Of a stretch of 64,000 nucleotides of DNA, positions 51,472 through 60,347 are shown one piece after another; position 1 is the first letter of the stretch, and each line of letters begins with the position of its first letter. The stretch is from the NCBI GenBank assembly GCA_903875215.1, contig CAIQVH010000016.1, positions 528,613-592,612 of the forward strand, given 5' to 3'. Under the pieces are notes generated by a model, which worked only from the letters and a program-made list of their open reading frames with translations, was not told where the DNA came from and did not search any database. Position numbers and translations under genes: made by a program. The stretch comes from an uncultured Anaerolineae bacterium. Its GTDB lineage: Bacteria; Chloroflexota; Anaerolineae; Anaerolineales; Villigracilaceae.

Positions 51472-53463
51472 TTAACTTAGTACCACACTCGATTGGCGCT
51501 CGCGGATGGCCTTCTGCCAATCGGTTTTGACCGGCATGTTCATGCGCATGGCGATTTCACCCAGCACTTCGGCGTTATCGCGGATGCCATCCGGCGCACT
51601 GAGAGCTTTTTCTGCTTTCTGGATGCGGCCATCCAGGCTGATAAAATGGCCTTCCTGTTCGGCCCAGGTGCTGACGGGCAGGATGACATCTGCGTTGGCG
51701 GTCAAAGCCGATTCATACGACGCCTGTACAATCAAGTATGGGGCCTGCGCCAGTCGACTTGCCAGTGATTTGGAGACGGTATCGTCACCGAGGGCAGCGA
51801 AGACAGCCTGCTGATCGTGCAGTGCGAATTGTGCGTCCAGCCCAAGCTGTGCGGCGGCCAGGCTGTTGGCTTCGCCTTTGACGGAAAGGAAGCCCAATCG
51901 TTCCTTATCTACTGCGCCAACCAGGATGGCGAGCGCTTGCAGGCTCTGGATCAGGAATTCGTCGCGTTTGGCGGTGATGCCCTTGCCGTAGAGGATGACC
52001 GGGCTGATGGCGTGTGCCAGCAGGCGGGCGGCGCGGGTCAGTTTTTCGAGCGGGATTCCGCTGGACTGGACGGCTTCTGCGATGACCTTTTCTGAGTTGG
52101 GGATGGCGAGCGGGGTGCGCCCCAGGTTTTCCTTGAGGATGATGGCCTTCAGGCCTTCGATCAGCGCCAGGTCGGAGCCGGGGGCATTCTTCAGGGCGAT
52201 GTCGGCCAGTTCGTCGAGTTGGCTTTCGGCGGGGTCGATGTTGATCAATTTCATGCCTTTGGGCAGGGCGCGTTTGATAAGGAATCCGGCCACCATGTGG
52301 CTGCGGGCGACGTTGGCGCCGATGCACAGCACAGTATCAGCGGTTTTTAGAACGTCGAGGCGGCCTTCAAAGGTGCCGGTTTTTTCGGCCAGGGCGGCAG
52401 TGGCGGCGGTGGTCATGCCTTCTTCGGTGCTGGTGGCCATCTGCGCTTTGAGCGATCCGGCGAATAGATCGCGGAAAGTTGCCAGGACTTCGACGGGCAG
52501 CCGGGTGGAGGCGATGGCGGCGATGCCGTTTTGGGGGTCGCTGGCCAGCGGTTTGAGTTTGTCGGCGACTGCGCCGAGGGCTTCGTCCCAGGAGACGGGC
52601 AGGAGCTGGCCGTTTTTCTTCATCAGCGGGGCGGTGAGGCGGGTGCGGGATTCGGTCATCGGGTGGTAGCGTCCGTGTTCGCAGAGGCTGCCGTGGTTGG
52701 TGGCGGCCTCCCAGTCGCCTTCGATGCGTACAATGCGGTTGTCGCGTACGATCAGCTTGATGCCGCATCCGACGGAGCATCCGGCGCAGACGGATTTGAT
52801 CTCGGTCATGGCGTCGTCGTGTCCCTGATAGGCGCTGGTGCGGTCAATCAGTGCGCCGGTTGGGCAGACCTGGACGCAGGAGCCGCATTTGATGCAGGTG
52901 CTTTCGCCTAGTGGGACATTGGTATCGGCGACGATGATGCTGGCGGCGCCGCGTTCGGCGACTGCCAGGGTGAAGTTGCCGGCCATTTCGCCGCAGGCGC
53001 GTACGCAGCGGCGGCACAGGATGCAGCGGTTGTTATCGAGGATGAAGTAGGGGTGCGAGCTGTCGACCGGGTAGCCGTTCCAGCCGGGTTGCATCGGCCA
53101 GTGGGTCATTTCTTCGTGGTAGGCGGCATTTTGCAGTTCACAATCGCCGCCGCTGACCTGGCAGAAGGGGCAGAAGTGGTTGCGTTCGCTGAACAGCATC
53201 GACAGGATGAATTTGCGGGATTTCTTCAGCGCCTCGGTTTCGGTGTTGATGACCATGTTGGGGCTGACGGGCAGGGTGCAGGAGGCGATCGGCACGCGGA
53301 AGCCCTGCACTTCGACAATGCACAGGCGGCAGCCGCCGTAGGGGGTCAGTTCTTTGTGCGCGCACAGGGTTGGGATCTCGATCCCGGCCATTTTGGCGGC
53401 GGCCAGGACGGTGGTGCCTTCGGGGGCTTCGATTTGTTTTCCGTTGATCGTGATTTGAACCAT
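51472..53463 (-). CDS. NuoG-like iron-sulfur subunit of the hydrogenase complex
   Basis: A 663-residue protein. It has an N-terminal [2Fe-2S] domain (CAHKELTPYGGCRLC), a His-Cys [4Fe-4S] motif (ERNHFCPFCQVSGGDC) and two ferredoxin motifs (CILCRRCVRAC; CIKCGSCVQVCP). A [4Fe-4S] segment follows (CAGCSVGC, then GSLCEHGR), leading into a molybdopterin-oxidoreductase-like fold. The last fold is NuoG-like and has no Cys/Sec active site. It is longer than HoxU (about 230 residues), so this complex uses a complex-I-like electron relay between HoxY and the NuoF diaphorase. It lies between nuoF-like and hoxY genes. Confidence 0.88.
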   Translation of the reverse strand: MVQITINGKQIEAPEGTTVLAAAKMAGIEIPTLCAHKELTPYGGCRLCIVEVQGFRVPIASCTLPVSPNMVINTETEALKKSRKFILSMLFSERNHFCPFCQVSGGDCELQNAAYHEEMTHWPMQPGWNGYPVDSSHPYFILDNNRCILCRRCVRACGEMAGNFTLAVAERGAASIIVADTNVPLGESTCIKCGSCVQVCPTGALIDRTSAYQGHDDAMTEIKSVCAGCSVGCGIKLIVRDNRIVRIEGDWEAATNHGSLCEHGRYHPMTESRTRLTAPLMKKNGQLLPVSWDEALGAVADKLKPLASDPQNGIAAIASTRLPVEVLATFRDLFAGSLKAQMATSTEEGMTTAATAALAEKTGTFEGRLDVLKTADTVLCIGANVARSHMVAGFLIKRALPKGMKLINIDPAESQLDELADIALKNAPGSDLALIEGLKAIILKENLGRTPLAIPNSEKVIAEAVQSSGIPLEKLTRAARLLAHAISPVILYGKGITAKRDEFLIQSLQALAILVGAVDKERLGFLSVKGEANSLAAAQLGLDAQFALHDQQAVFAALGDDTVSKSLASRLAQAPYLIVQASYESALTANADVILPVSTWAEQEGHFISLDGRIQKAEKALSAPDGIRDNAEVLGEIAMRMNMPVKTDWQKAIRERQSSVVLS

Positions 53464-53488
53464 AAGTTCCTCGGGGTGAACGTGAATT

Positions 53489-55126
53489 TCAGGCCATCTG
53501 CGCTTCGGCGGACATTTCGCACACGCCTACCGGGCAAACGCCCAAACGGATGTGCGCTTCGATTTCGGCGCGGAAGTATTTAAGCGTGTCGCGGATCGGG
53601 ACGGCGGCTGTCTGTCCCAGGCCACAGTTGGAGGCGATTTCCATTTCTTCGGCAATCAGGGTGAGAGTCTCCAGATCTTGCAGTTTGCCTTCGCCTTTAC
53701 TGATGGCTGTCAGCAGGCGCAGGGCGCGTTCGGTTCCAACGCGGCAGGGGGTGCATTTGCCGCACGATTCGGCTTTGAAGAACTTCATCAGCGTGATGGC
53801 CAGATCGAGAGTGCAGGTGTTTTCGTCGCAGATCAGTAGGGCGCCCGAGCCGAGTGAAACTCCCGCTTTGCGGAAGGATTCAAAATCGAGCGGGGTGTCT
53901 TGCAGGCTGGCCGGGATGATCGAGCCGCTGGAACCGCCAGTTTGCGCCAGTTTGAAGGTCGCGCCGTCTTTCATGCCTTGCCCGTAGATGCTGATGACCT
54001 CGCGCAGGGTGATGCCCATGGGCACTTCGATCAGCCCGCGGAAGTTGAGGTTGCCGAGCAGGGTGTAGGTTTTGGTGCCGGGGCTGGAAGGGGTGCCGAA
54101 GGAGCGATACCATTCCGCGCCATTCAGCAGGATGGGCGGGACGTTGGCCAGGGTTTCGACGTTGTTGACCAGCGTTGGTTTCCCCCACAGGCCGTGTGTC
54201 GTGGGGTAGGGAGGCCGCGCGCGTGGTTCGCCGCGCTTGCCTTCGATCGATTCGAGCAGCGCGGTTTCTTCGCCGCAAACGTATGCGCCAGCGCCGCTGT
54301 GCACATGGATGTTGAAGCTGAAGCTGGAGCCGAGGATGTTTTTTCCGAGCAGGCCAACTTCGCGTGCCTGGATAATGGCTTTTTCGAGACGGTGCTGTGC
54401 CAGCTGGTATTCGCCGCGCACATAGATGTACCCTTCATCTGCGCCAACGCAGTAGGCGGCAATCGTCAGCGCTTCGATGATGCTGTGCGGGTCACCTTCC
54501 AGAATGACGCGATCTTTGAAGGTGCCGGGCTCGCTCTCGTCCGCATTGCAGACCACAAATTTTTTGGCTGATTTGGTCGCGTTGACAAAGCGCCACTTGC
54601 GCCCGGTTGGGAAGCCCGCGCCGCCGCGGCCCTGCAGACCGGATTGTTCGAGCGTACTGATCACATGCATCCGGTCCTGGCTGAGGGCTTTTGCCAGCGC
54701 CTGGTAGCCATCTTCGGCAATATATTCTTCAATGTTTTCGGGGTCAATCCGGCCGGTGCGGCGCGTCACGATCTTTTTTTCCATCGGGCTGGCGCCTTTG
54801 CGCGCCTTCAGCCAGCCCACGCGTCCCGAAAGTTCCCGGACGGGGGCAAGCAGTTCTTCGGCCACCCGGCCTTTGTAGATGTGTTCCTCGACAATGCGTC
54901 CAACATCTTTAACCGTCACCGGACCATAAGCCGTCGCTTCGGGATAGACAATCACCAGTGGAAGAGCATCATGCCGCCCGGCATCCGTAATCTGTGCGAG
55001 AGTCACTTCCTCGCTCAGGCCAAATTCCGCCAGCTTTTCAGCAAAGCACTGGTACACTTCCAGCGCGCCATTGCGCAGGCTGTCGGGGTCGTTAGAGACC
55101 AAAACCATGGAACGGGAGAATTTCAT
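53489..55126 (-). CDS. NuoF-like diaphorase subunit of the hydrogenase complex
   Basis: A 545-residue flavoprotein. A thioredoxin-like N-terminal part (MKFSRSMVLVSNDPDSLRNG) precedes the NADH/FMN-binding core (GLQGRGGAGFPTGRKW; CNADESEPGTFKDR; AGAYVCGEETALLESIEGKRGEPR). The [4Fe-4S] motif is ESCGKCTPCRVGTER. It ends soon after, lacking the double ferredoxin of the paralog at 55698. It should oxidise or reduce NAD(H) for the [NiFe] hydrogenase. The start is ATG 55126, ten bases after the NuoE-like gene. Confidence 0.92.
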   Translation of the reverse strand: MKFSRSMVLVSNDPDSLRNGALEVYQCFAEKLAEFGLSEEVTLAQITDAGRHDALPLVIVYPEATAYGPVTVKDVGRIVEEHIYKGRVAEELLAPVRELSGRVGWLKARKGASPMEKKIVTRRTGRIDPENIEEYIAEDGYQALAKALSQDRMHVISTLEQSGLQGRGGAGFPTGRKWRFVNATKSAKKFVVCNADESEPGTFKDRVILEGDPHSIIEALTIAAYCVGADEGYIYVRGEYQLAQHRLEKAIIQAREVGLLGKNILGSSFSFNIHVHSGAGAYVCGEETALLESIEGKRGEPRARPPYPTTHGLWGKPTLVNNVETLANVPPILLNGAEWYRSFGTPSSPGTKTYTLLGNLNFRGLIEVPMGITLREVISIYGQGMKDGATFKLAQTGGSSGSIIPASLQDTPLDFESFRKAGVSLGSGALLICDENTCTLDLAITLMKFFKAESCGKCTPCRVGTERALRLLTAISKGEGKLQDLETLTLIAEEMEIASNCGLGQTAAVPIRDTLKYFRAEIEAHIRLGVCPVGVCEMSAEAQMA

Positions 55127-55136
55127 AGCGCGCCTC

Positions 55137-55634
55137 TCACTCATATTTGGCGAAGATATTCGCCAGTTGATCGGGGGTGACATTGCCATAGAGATCGTCA
55201 TCTACCAGCATGACCGGGCCGACGCCGCATATCCCCAGGCAGCTGACGGTCTTCAGTGTGAAACGATCCTCGGGGTCAGTTTCACCTGCCTGCAGCTGGA
55301 GAGTTTGCTGAACGGCTTTCCATAGTTCGCGCCCGCCCTGCACATGGCAGGGCGCACTCTCGCAGAACTGAACCACATGCCGGCCGGTTTTTTCAGTGTG
55401 CAGCATGTGATAAAACGAAGCCAGCCCAAACAATTGCCCTTCCGAGACCAGCACATGCTCTTCCGGTTGGTGCAGCAGCTTGCGCGCCAGCCGGATGGCC
55501 TCTGCCGGGATGTACCCGTAGTCGTGGTTGATCTCCAGCAAAATCGGGATAAATGCATCGGGCCGGGCTCCATGCTTCTCGACAGCCGCCTCCACAATTT
55601 GGGCCAGGTTTTTATTTTCCGTCACTGTTAACAT
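55137..55634 (-). CDS. NuoE-like [2Fe-2S] subunit (HoxE-type)
   Basis: A 165-residue thioredoxin-like ferredoxin. The four cluster cysteines are CESAPCHVQGG and CLGICGVGP. It works with the NuoF-like protein encoded just downstream, as HoxE/HoxF or NuoE/NuoF do. It is one of two NuoE paralogs in the cluster; the other is at 58590. The 63-base gap upstream of it contains no terminator. Confidence 0.92.
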   Translation of the reverse strand: MLTVTENKNLAQIVEAAVEKHGARPDAFIPILLEINHDYGYIPAEAIRLARKLLHQPEEHVLVSEGQLFGLASFYHMLHTEKTGRHVVQFCESAPCHVQGGRELWKAVQQTLQLQAGETDPEDRFTLKTVSCLGICGVGPVMLVDDDLYGNVTPDQLANIFAKYE

Positions 55635-55697
55635 CCTGCCTCCTCGAATTCATTTCAGTTGAAGACAAAAGTTGACAAAGCCTTCAACCATTGGTAA

Positions 55698-57485
55698 TTA
55701 ACTTAAAACGCTGATTGCGTTGAAATTACACACCTGCGCACAAATCCCGCAGCGGATACATTTCGCCGCGTCTATCTGGTGTGCCTGCCGCCGCTCGCCG
55801 CTGATTGCCTCCACCGGGCAGTTGCGCGAGCAGACCGTACAGCCTGTGCAGACCGGCGGCTGAATCTCGTAACAAATCAGGGCGCGGCAGACTTTCGCCG
55901 GGCATTTCTTCTCGAAGATATGGGCTTCATACTCGGCCCGGAAATGCTTCATCATACTGACGACCGGGTTCGGCGCGCCCTGGCCGAGGCCGCACAACGA
56001 GTTTTTCATAATCTCGGAGCACAGATCTTCCAGAAGTTCAAGATCACCTGGCTCGCCGTTTCCTGCGCAAATCTTTTCGTGGATTTCGAGCAGGCGGCGG
56101 GTACCCACGCGGCAGGGTGTGCATTTTCCGCACGATTCATCCTGGGTGAATTCCATGAAAAAGCGCGCCATGTCGACCATGCAGGTCTCGTCGTCCATAA
56201 TAATTAGGCCACCGGAACCCATCATCGAGCCGGCAGCGGTCAGGGCTTCGTAATCCAGCGGCAGGTCGAGATGTTCTTCGACGAGACAGCCGCCCATCGG
56301 GCCGCCAGTCTGGATCGCTTTGAATTTCTTGCCATCCTTGATTCCGCCGCCCACTTCGAAAATGACTTCGCGCAGGGTGATGCCAAAGGGTACTTCGATC
56401 AGCCCGGTATGGATCACATCCCCGGCGATGGCAAAGGTCTTCGTCCCTTTGCTTTTTTCGGTGCCCATGCTGGCGTACCAGTTTGCGCCGTTCAGTATGA
56501 TCTGCGGGACGACCGCATACGTTTCGACGTTGTTGTTATTGGTCGGCTTGCCCCAAACACCCTTAACTGCCGGGAAAGGCGGGCGGGGACGCGGTTCGCC
56601 GCGCTTGCCCTCGATCGAGGCGATCAGCGCCGTCTCCTCTCCGCACACGAATGCGCCCGCACCCATGCGGACCTCCAACTCGAAGGAAAAACCGCTGCCG
56701 AAAATGTTCTCACCCAGGAAGCCAAATTCGCGCGCCTGGGAAATGGCGATGTTCAGGTTCTGTACCGCGATCGGGTACTCTGCGCGACAATAAATATACC
56801 CCATCCGCGCGCCAATTGCGTATGCGGCGATGATCATGCCCTCCACCACCGAATGTGGGTCGCTTTCGAGCACGCGGCGGTTCATGAACGCGCCGGGGTC
56901 ACCTTCATCGGCGTTGCAGGTCAGGTACTTGGGGTTATCTGGCACCTGGCGGCAGAGCTGCCATTTTTTTGCCGCCGGGAAACCCGCCCCGCCTCGTCCG
57001 CGCAGACCCGATTGCATGACCTCGTCAATGACCTGTTCCGGTTTCATCGCGGTGATGACCCTGGCCAGCGCCTGGTAGCCATCTTCCGCAATGTAATCTT
57101 CAATATTATGCGGATCAATCTTGCCGCAATTGCGCAGCACCACGCGAACTTCTTTGGGTTTGGGCGCACCGAGTTCTTCATCGGCAATCGCCTTTTCTGA
57201 AGCCCGGAATTTCTCAACCACTCTACCCTTCAGAAAATGTTCTTCCACCAGGTACGGGATATCATCCACGCTCAGGTTTGCGTAGTGAACATTTTCCGGG
57301 TAAACGAGCATATCCGGGCCCAACCGGTATGGGTCACCGATACGGGAAGTTTCCAACACCTGCACTTCATCATTCAGCCCCTGGACGATCAACTCGTCAT
57401 TCAGGGCATCCAACACCTCATGCGCCCCGCGCGACAGGCACTCCGGGTCAACCGAAATCAATACATGTGATCGATAAAAAGCCAT
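55698..57485 (-). CDS. NuoF/HndC-type diaphorase with C-terminal double ferredoxin
   Basis: A 595-residue flavoprotein. The N-terminal thioredoxin-like part (to ~115) is followed by the FMN/NAD core (GLRGRGGAGFPAAKKW; CNADEGDPGAFMNR; GAGAFVCGEETALI). Then come ESCGKCTPCRVGTRR and a C-terminal 2x[4Fe-4S] domain (CTGCTVCSRNCPVEA; CIRCGICAQVCNFNA). This is the subunit arrangement of HndC/HydB in electron-bifurcating hydrogenases, where the extra clusters exchange electrons with ferredoxin. ATG 57485 follows GAGGA. No [FeFe] hydrogenase subunit is coded beside it. Confidence 0.92.
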   Translation of the reverse strand: MAFYRSHVLISVDPECLSRGAHEVLDALNDELIVQGLNDEVQVLETSRIGDPYRLGPDMLVYPENVHYANLSVDDIPYLVEEHFLKGRVVEKFRASEKAIADEELGAPKPKEVRVVLRNCGKIDPHNIEDYIAEDGYQALARVITAMKPEQVIDEVMQSGLRGRGGAGFPAAKKWQLCRQVPDNPKYLTCNADEGDPGAFMNRRVLESDPHSVVEGMIIAAYAIGARMGYIYCRAEYPIAVQNLNIAISQAREFGFLGENIFGSGFSFELEVRMGAGAFVCGEETALIASIEGKRGEPRPRPPFPAVKGVWGKPTNNNNVETYAVVPQIILNGANWYASMGTEKSKGTKTFAIAGDVIHTGLIEVPFGITLREVIFEVGGGIKDGKKFKAIQTGGPMGGCLVEEHLDLPLDYEALTAAGSMMGSGGLIIMDDETCMVDMARFFMEFTQDESCGKCTPCRVGTRRLLEIHEKICAGNGEPGDLELLEDLCSEIMKNSLCGLGQGAPNPVVSMMKHFRAEYEAHIFEKKCPAKVCRALICYEIQPPVCTGCTVCSRNCPVEAISGERRQAHQIDAAKCIRCGICAQVCNFNAISVLS

Positions 57486-57557
57486 AATATTCCTCTGATT
57501 CCCTGGCTTCCCCACCTTTGGCGCGTTTTCCAACGCCAGATGGGGAGCTGCCGGGGG

Positions 57558-57926
57558 CTAAGCCGGCACAACGTAATCGTTGACGACGTTACCGCCGAGC
57601 ACATGTTGTTCCATGATCTTGCGCATGGCGAAAGGTGTCACTTTCCCATAAGTTACCGGCGCGGCTTCGCCCAACACCACCTGCACAATCGGCTCCCACG
57701 AATCCATACCAATGTTACCCGTCTGGCGAACGGTGATGTTGGCCAGATTCTTCTCTTCAATCATCCCCAGGATCTCTTTCAAAGTGTCCCGCGCCCCGGC
57801 CGCAATGCCTGGCGTGCCCATCCCGACGATAATCTGGATGCTGCCCGGCGTCGACTTAATCTCACGCTTCTTCAGGGCTTCTTCACGGATTTTCTGTAGA
57901 TCTTCCAGTGATTTTATGGTTGGCAT
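57558..57926 (-). CDS. HndB-like thioredoxin-fold protein lacking cluster cysteines
   Basis: A 122-residue protein in the position of HndB/HydD-like [2Fe-2S] ferredoxin-domain proteins (between the HATPase and NuoF genes). The family pattern is recognisable (VGMGTPGIAAGAR and RQTGNIGMDSWEP). Where family members have cysteines (GTCGI and TGCIGxC), this protein has Pro, Asn and Asp. It has no cysteine at all in its sequence, so it cannot bind the usual cluster. A structural role is more likely than electron transfer. Confidence 0.8.
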   Translation of the reverse strand: MPTIKSLEDLQKIREEALKKREIKSTPGSIQIIVGMGTPGIAAGARDTLKEILGMIEEKNLANITVRQTGNIGMDSWEPIVQVVLGEAAPVTYGKVTPFAMRKIMEQHVLGGNVVNDYVVPA

Positions 57927-57938
57927 ATGTTCTCCTTG

Positions 57939-58502
57939 TTATGGTAATACAGCCTTGGCTGCCCCAATCCCATCCTCAAATATCCCGCGCACGCAGGCGA
58001 GCACCTGCGGATGGGTGATAGGCAAGCCTTCGAGGGTTTCTTTAATGGGTTGATCGTCGTACTCAAACGTTTCTTCCGCGCCCGTGTTGCGCGCCGTATA
58101 CTTAAAAATCCAATGCACATCAGGATGCGCCACCGCAAGCCCCAAAAAAGTGCTGGATAGGTTCCCCAGCGGCATCCGGTCGACGTGCGAATGCTGAAAA
58201 AAAACCTCCACCCGGGTGCCGGCTCCCGGTGCTGAGGCAATCGTCAGGCCGCCCTGGCAGGCTTCCGCTGCCCCCTTTAACAGGGGCAGGCCCAGTCCCA
58301 CCTTGCGGGTTGTTCGGCTGGTCACAAACGGATCCGTGACCGCCTGCACCATTTCTGGACTCATCCCCGGCCCATCATCCACCACGCTCGCCGTCAACAG
58401 ATTAGCCTGCTGGTCTTCACAAACGCAGATTTGCACGGTCTGAGAACCAGCCGAGACGCTGTTTTCAGCCAAATCGAGCAAATGCAGGGCGATTTCTTTC
58501 AT
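57939..58502 (-). CDS. GHKL/HATPase-domain protein of the hydrogenase cluster
   Basis: A 188-residue protein with a histidine-kinase-type ATP-binding domain alone: N-box LDLAENSVSAG, G1 box DDGPGMS and G2-like VGLGLPLLKGAAEAC. No dimerisation/phosphoacceptor histidine domain is present. Genes of this kind sit between NuoE and ferredoxin genes in many bifurcating-hydrogenase clusters and are thought to be regulatory. The ~70-residue C-terminal part (HPDVHWIFKYTA) is of unknown fold. ATG 58502 is used; an upstream in-frame ATG at 58538 has no support. Confidence 0.85.
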   Translation of the reverse strand: MKEIALHLLDLAENSVSAGSQTVQICVCEDQQANLLTASVVDDGPGMSPEMVQAVTDPFVTSRTTRKVGLGLPLLKGAAEACQGGLTIASAPGAGTRVEVFFQHSHVDRMPLGNLSSTFLGLAVAHPDVHWIFKYTARNTGAEETFEYDDQPIKETLEGLPITHPQVLACVRGIFEDGIGAAKAVLP

Positions 58503-58568
58503 GCTTGGTCTCTGTGTCCTGCCTTGCAGCAGGTGCATTGCGAATTCCTGTGCAAGCGCATACTGCTG

Positions 58569-58593
58569 GGTGCGACGTATCCTTGCCGGTTAA
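58569..58593 (+). repeat. right-terminus fragment of the dispersed repeat, copy 3
   Basis: Twenty-five bases beginning GGTGCGACGTATCCTTGCCG match the right end of copy 2 (48146 onward) with one substitution and one extra G. They overlap the stop codon of the NuoE-like gene at 58590. No left terminus was found. Confidence 0.55.
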
Positions 58594-59087
58594 CCTTCCA
58601 ATAACTTCTTAATCAACTGCGGGAATTTGGTGGGTTTGATGCGCCCAATCACTTCCTCGTCCACGGTCACCACTGGGGCTTGTGAACAAGCTCCCACGCA
58701 GCGGCAGAGCTCCATGGTCAGCTGACCATCGGAGGTCGTCTGGCCCATCTCGATGCCGGTTAATTGTTTGGCTTTTTCCATCAACTGCGGCACGCCGCCG
58801 ACGTAGCAGGCCGTGCCCATGCAGAATTTCATGGTGTGTTTACCGCGCGGTTGGGTGGTGAAAAACGAATAGAAAGTCACCACTCCGTGCACAGCGCCGA
58901 CTGGCACGCGCATTTTGCGGGCGATATAGACTTGCATCGGCTCGGAGACATACCCAACTTTGTTCTGGGTTTCATTCAAAACCACCATCAACGCACCGGG
59001 GCGTTCCCGGTTGGCCGTTATGATTTCGTCCAGGAGGGCGCGCTTGTTGTCGCAAATCCCATCCGTGTGTGTGACTGTTGCTTCCAT
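58590..59087 (-). CDS. NuoE/HndA-type [2Fe-2S] subunit
   Basis: A 165-residue thioredoxin-like ferredoxin with cluster cysteines CMGTACYVGG and CRCVGACSQAP. It is the first enzyme subunit of the HndA-HATPase-HndB-HndC run, all minus strand with small gaps. ATG 59087 has GGAG upstream. It differs clearly from the second NuoE at 55137, so the two belong to distinct diaphorase modules. Confidence 0.92.
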   Translation of the reverse strand: MEATVTHTDGICDNKRALLDEIITANRERPGALMVVLNETQNKVGYVSEPMQVYIARKMRVPVGAVHGVVTFYSFFTTQPRGKHTMKFCMGTACYVGGVPQLMEKAKQLTGIEMGQTTSDGQLTMELCRCVGACSQAPVVTVDEEVIGRIKPTKFPQLIKKLLEG

Positions 59088-59181
59088 GCTTGAAACTCCA
59101 ACTTGTCTGGATAATTTGTGATATTTTTCACAATCTGATTTAAGTTTACTCGTTCGGCGCGGGAACGTCAACTAACAAATG

Positions 59182-59931
59182 TCATATTTGGGCAAGAAGG
59201 TTGTCTATGGAAATGCTGCGTCCATTTTCGCCCTCCAGCGCCAGACGGATTTCTGCTATGGTGGGCTCTTCCAGGCGCAAGCGGGTTGTCCCAAGAAAAT
59301 CGTTCTGGTAGTGAACATCGCCGTTCTGGATTAAAACCTGCTCGCGCAATTGGGGGAATTTTTCACGGGCTGCGGCAGGGCTGAGGTGGCGCGAGATTTC
59401 CAGCGCCGCAAACCCGGGCGGAATCAGGCCGAGCAGCGGGATCAGACCGTTGGCCGGGCGATCCACATGAGCGGGGATGGCCAGCCCTCCGAGAGCGGTC
59501 ACGTGCCTGGCGGCCTCGGCAAGCGTCAGCCGGGTGGAGTTGAGCAGCAGTCGTTCTTCGCGGCGCAGAAAATCGCCAGTGGCGTCGACGATGAATTGTT
59601 CGCCGAAAAAATCGGGTTTGTTGGCTAGGTTGGGGAGGGCGGCTTCGACGATTTTTTGCCAGGCTTCGGACTGCTGCAGCGTGTCGAACAGGCACAGCAG
59701 GTGGACTTCTTCCCTGGTCTGGAGTTCCATGCCGGGTAGGACGCTCAATTCTGTGCCCCGGGCAGCTTCGATGACTGCCCGGGCATTGGCGCTGGAGTTG
59801 TGGTCGGTGACGGCCAGCAGGCGCAGACCGTTTTTGAGCGCCGTTTGCACAATCAGCGGGGGAATCATCTCCACCCCGGCACAGGGCGAGAGAACGGTGT
59901 GGACGTGCAGTTCGGAGCGGTAGGTCTGCAT
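59182..59931 (-). CDS. PHP-domain phosphoesterase-like protein
   Basis: A 249-residue metal-dependent phosphoesterase-like protein. The PHP motifs are ELHVHTVLSPCAG (H9, H11), TDHNS and the later IPAHVDRP (histidine) and NGDVHYQND. It probably hydrolyses a phosphoester; the substrate is unknown. PHP genes accompany DRTGG, HATPase and NuoE genes in many anaerobe hydrogenase clusters. ATG 59931 keeps the normal N-terminus; TTG 59985 is an alternative. Neither has a good ribosome binding site. Confidence 0.82.
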   Translation of the reverse strand: MQTYRSELHVHTVLSPCAGVEMIPPLIVQTALKNGLRLLAVTDHNSSANARAVIEAARGTELSVLPGMELQTREEVHLLCLFDTLQQSEAWQKIVEAALPNLANKPDFFGEQFIVDATGDFLRREERLLLNSTRLTLAEAARHVTALGGLAIPAHVDRPANGLIPLLGLIPPGFAALEISRHLSPAAAREKFPQLREQVLIQNGDVHYQNDFLGTTRLRLEEPTIAEIRLALEGENGRSISIDNLLAQI

Positions 59932-59994
59932 GGGTTGGGTGAAGTCTGAGTGGGTGGGAGGGCTTGCCTGTTGCCAGCGGATCAATAAATCAGG

Positions 59995-60333
59995 TTAGCG
60001 GATTCCCAACTCCCATAATTTGCCTGCCATCTGGTAGGTGTTTTCGCTTGAACCGAGCAGGGTGACGCCCTGCTGGCTGGCTTTCTCGAGGACGGCGGTT
60101 TCGGGTATGCTGTTTTCGGTGATGATGATGGCGGCCAGGTCGTTGAGTGAGGCAATGGCGACGATGTTGATGTGGGACTGGATGGTGATCCACAAATTGC
60201 CGGGTTTGGCTCCGGCCATGACGCAGCTGAGCAGGTCGGAGGCGTAGCCGCCAGTGGGTTTGATCCGTGCGGGGGGGTGGGGTGCGGTGAGGACGGTCAG
60301 GTTGAGTTGGGTGATAATTTCCTGGAGGGTCAT
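59995..60333 (-). CDS. DRTGG-domain protein (first)
   Basis: A 112-residue protein consisting of one DRTGG domain, seen as GGYASDLLSCVMAGAKPGNLWI with a following hydrophobic beta-alpha core. DRTGG domains occur in phosphotransacetylases and in CBS-linked regulators and are thought to bind nucleotides. It sits between the CBS-HATPase gene and the PHP gene with 15 bases spacing to the former. Confidence 0.85.
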   Translation of the reverse strand: MTLQEIITQLNLTVLTAPHPPARIKPTGGYASDLLSCVMAGAKPGNLWITIQSHINIVAIASLNDLAAIIITENSIPETAVLEKASQQGVTLLGSSENTYQMAGKLWELGIR

Positions 60334-60347
60334 GTCAGTTTCCTTGC

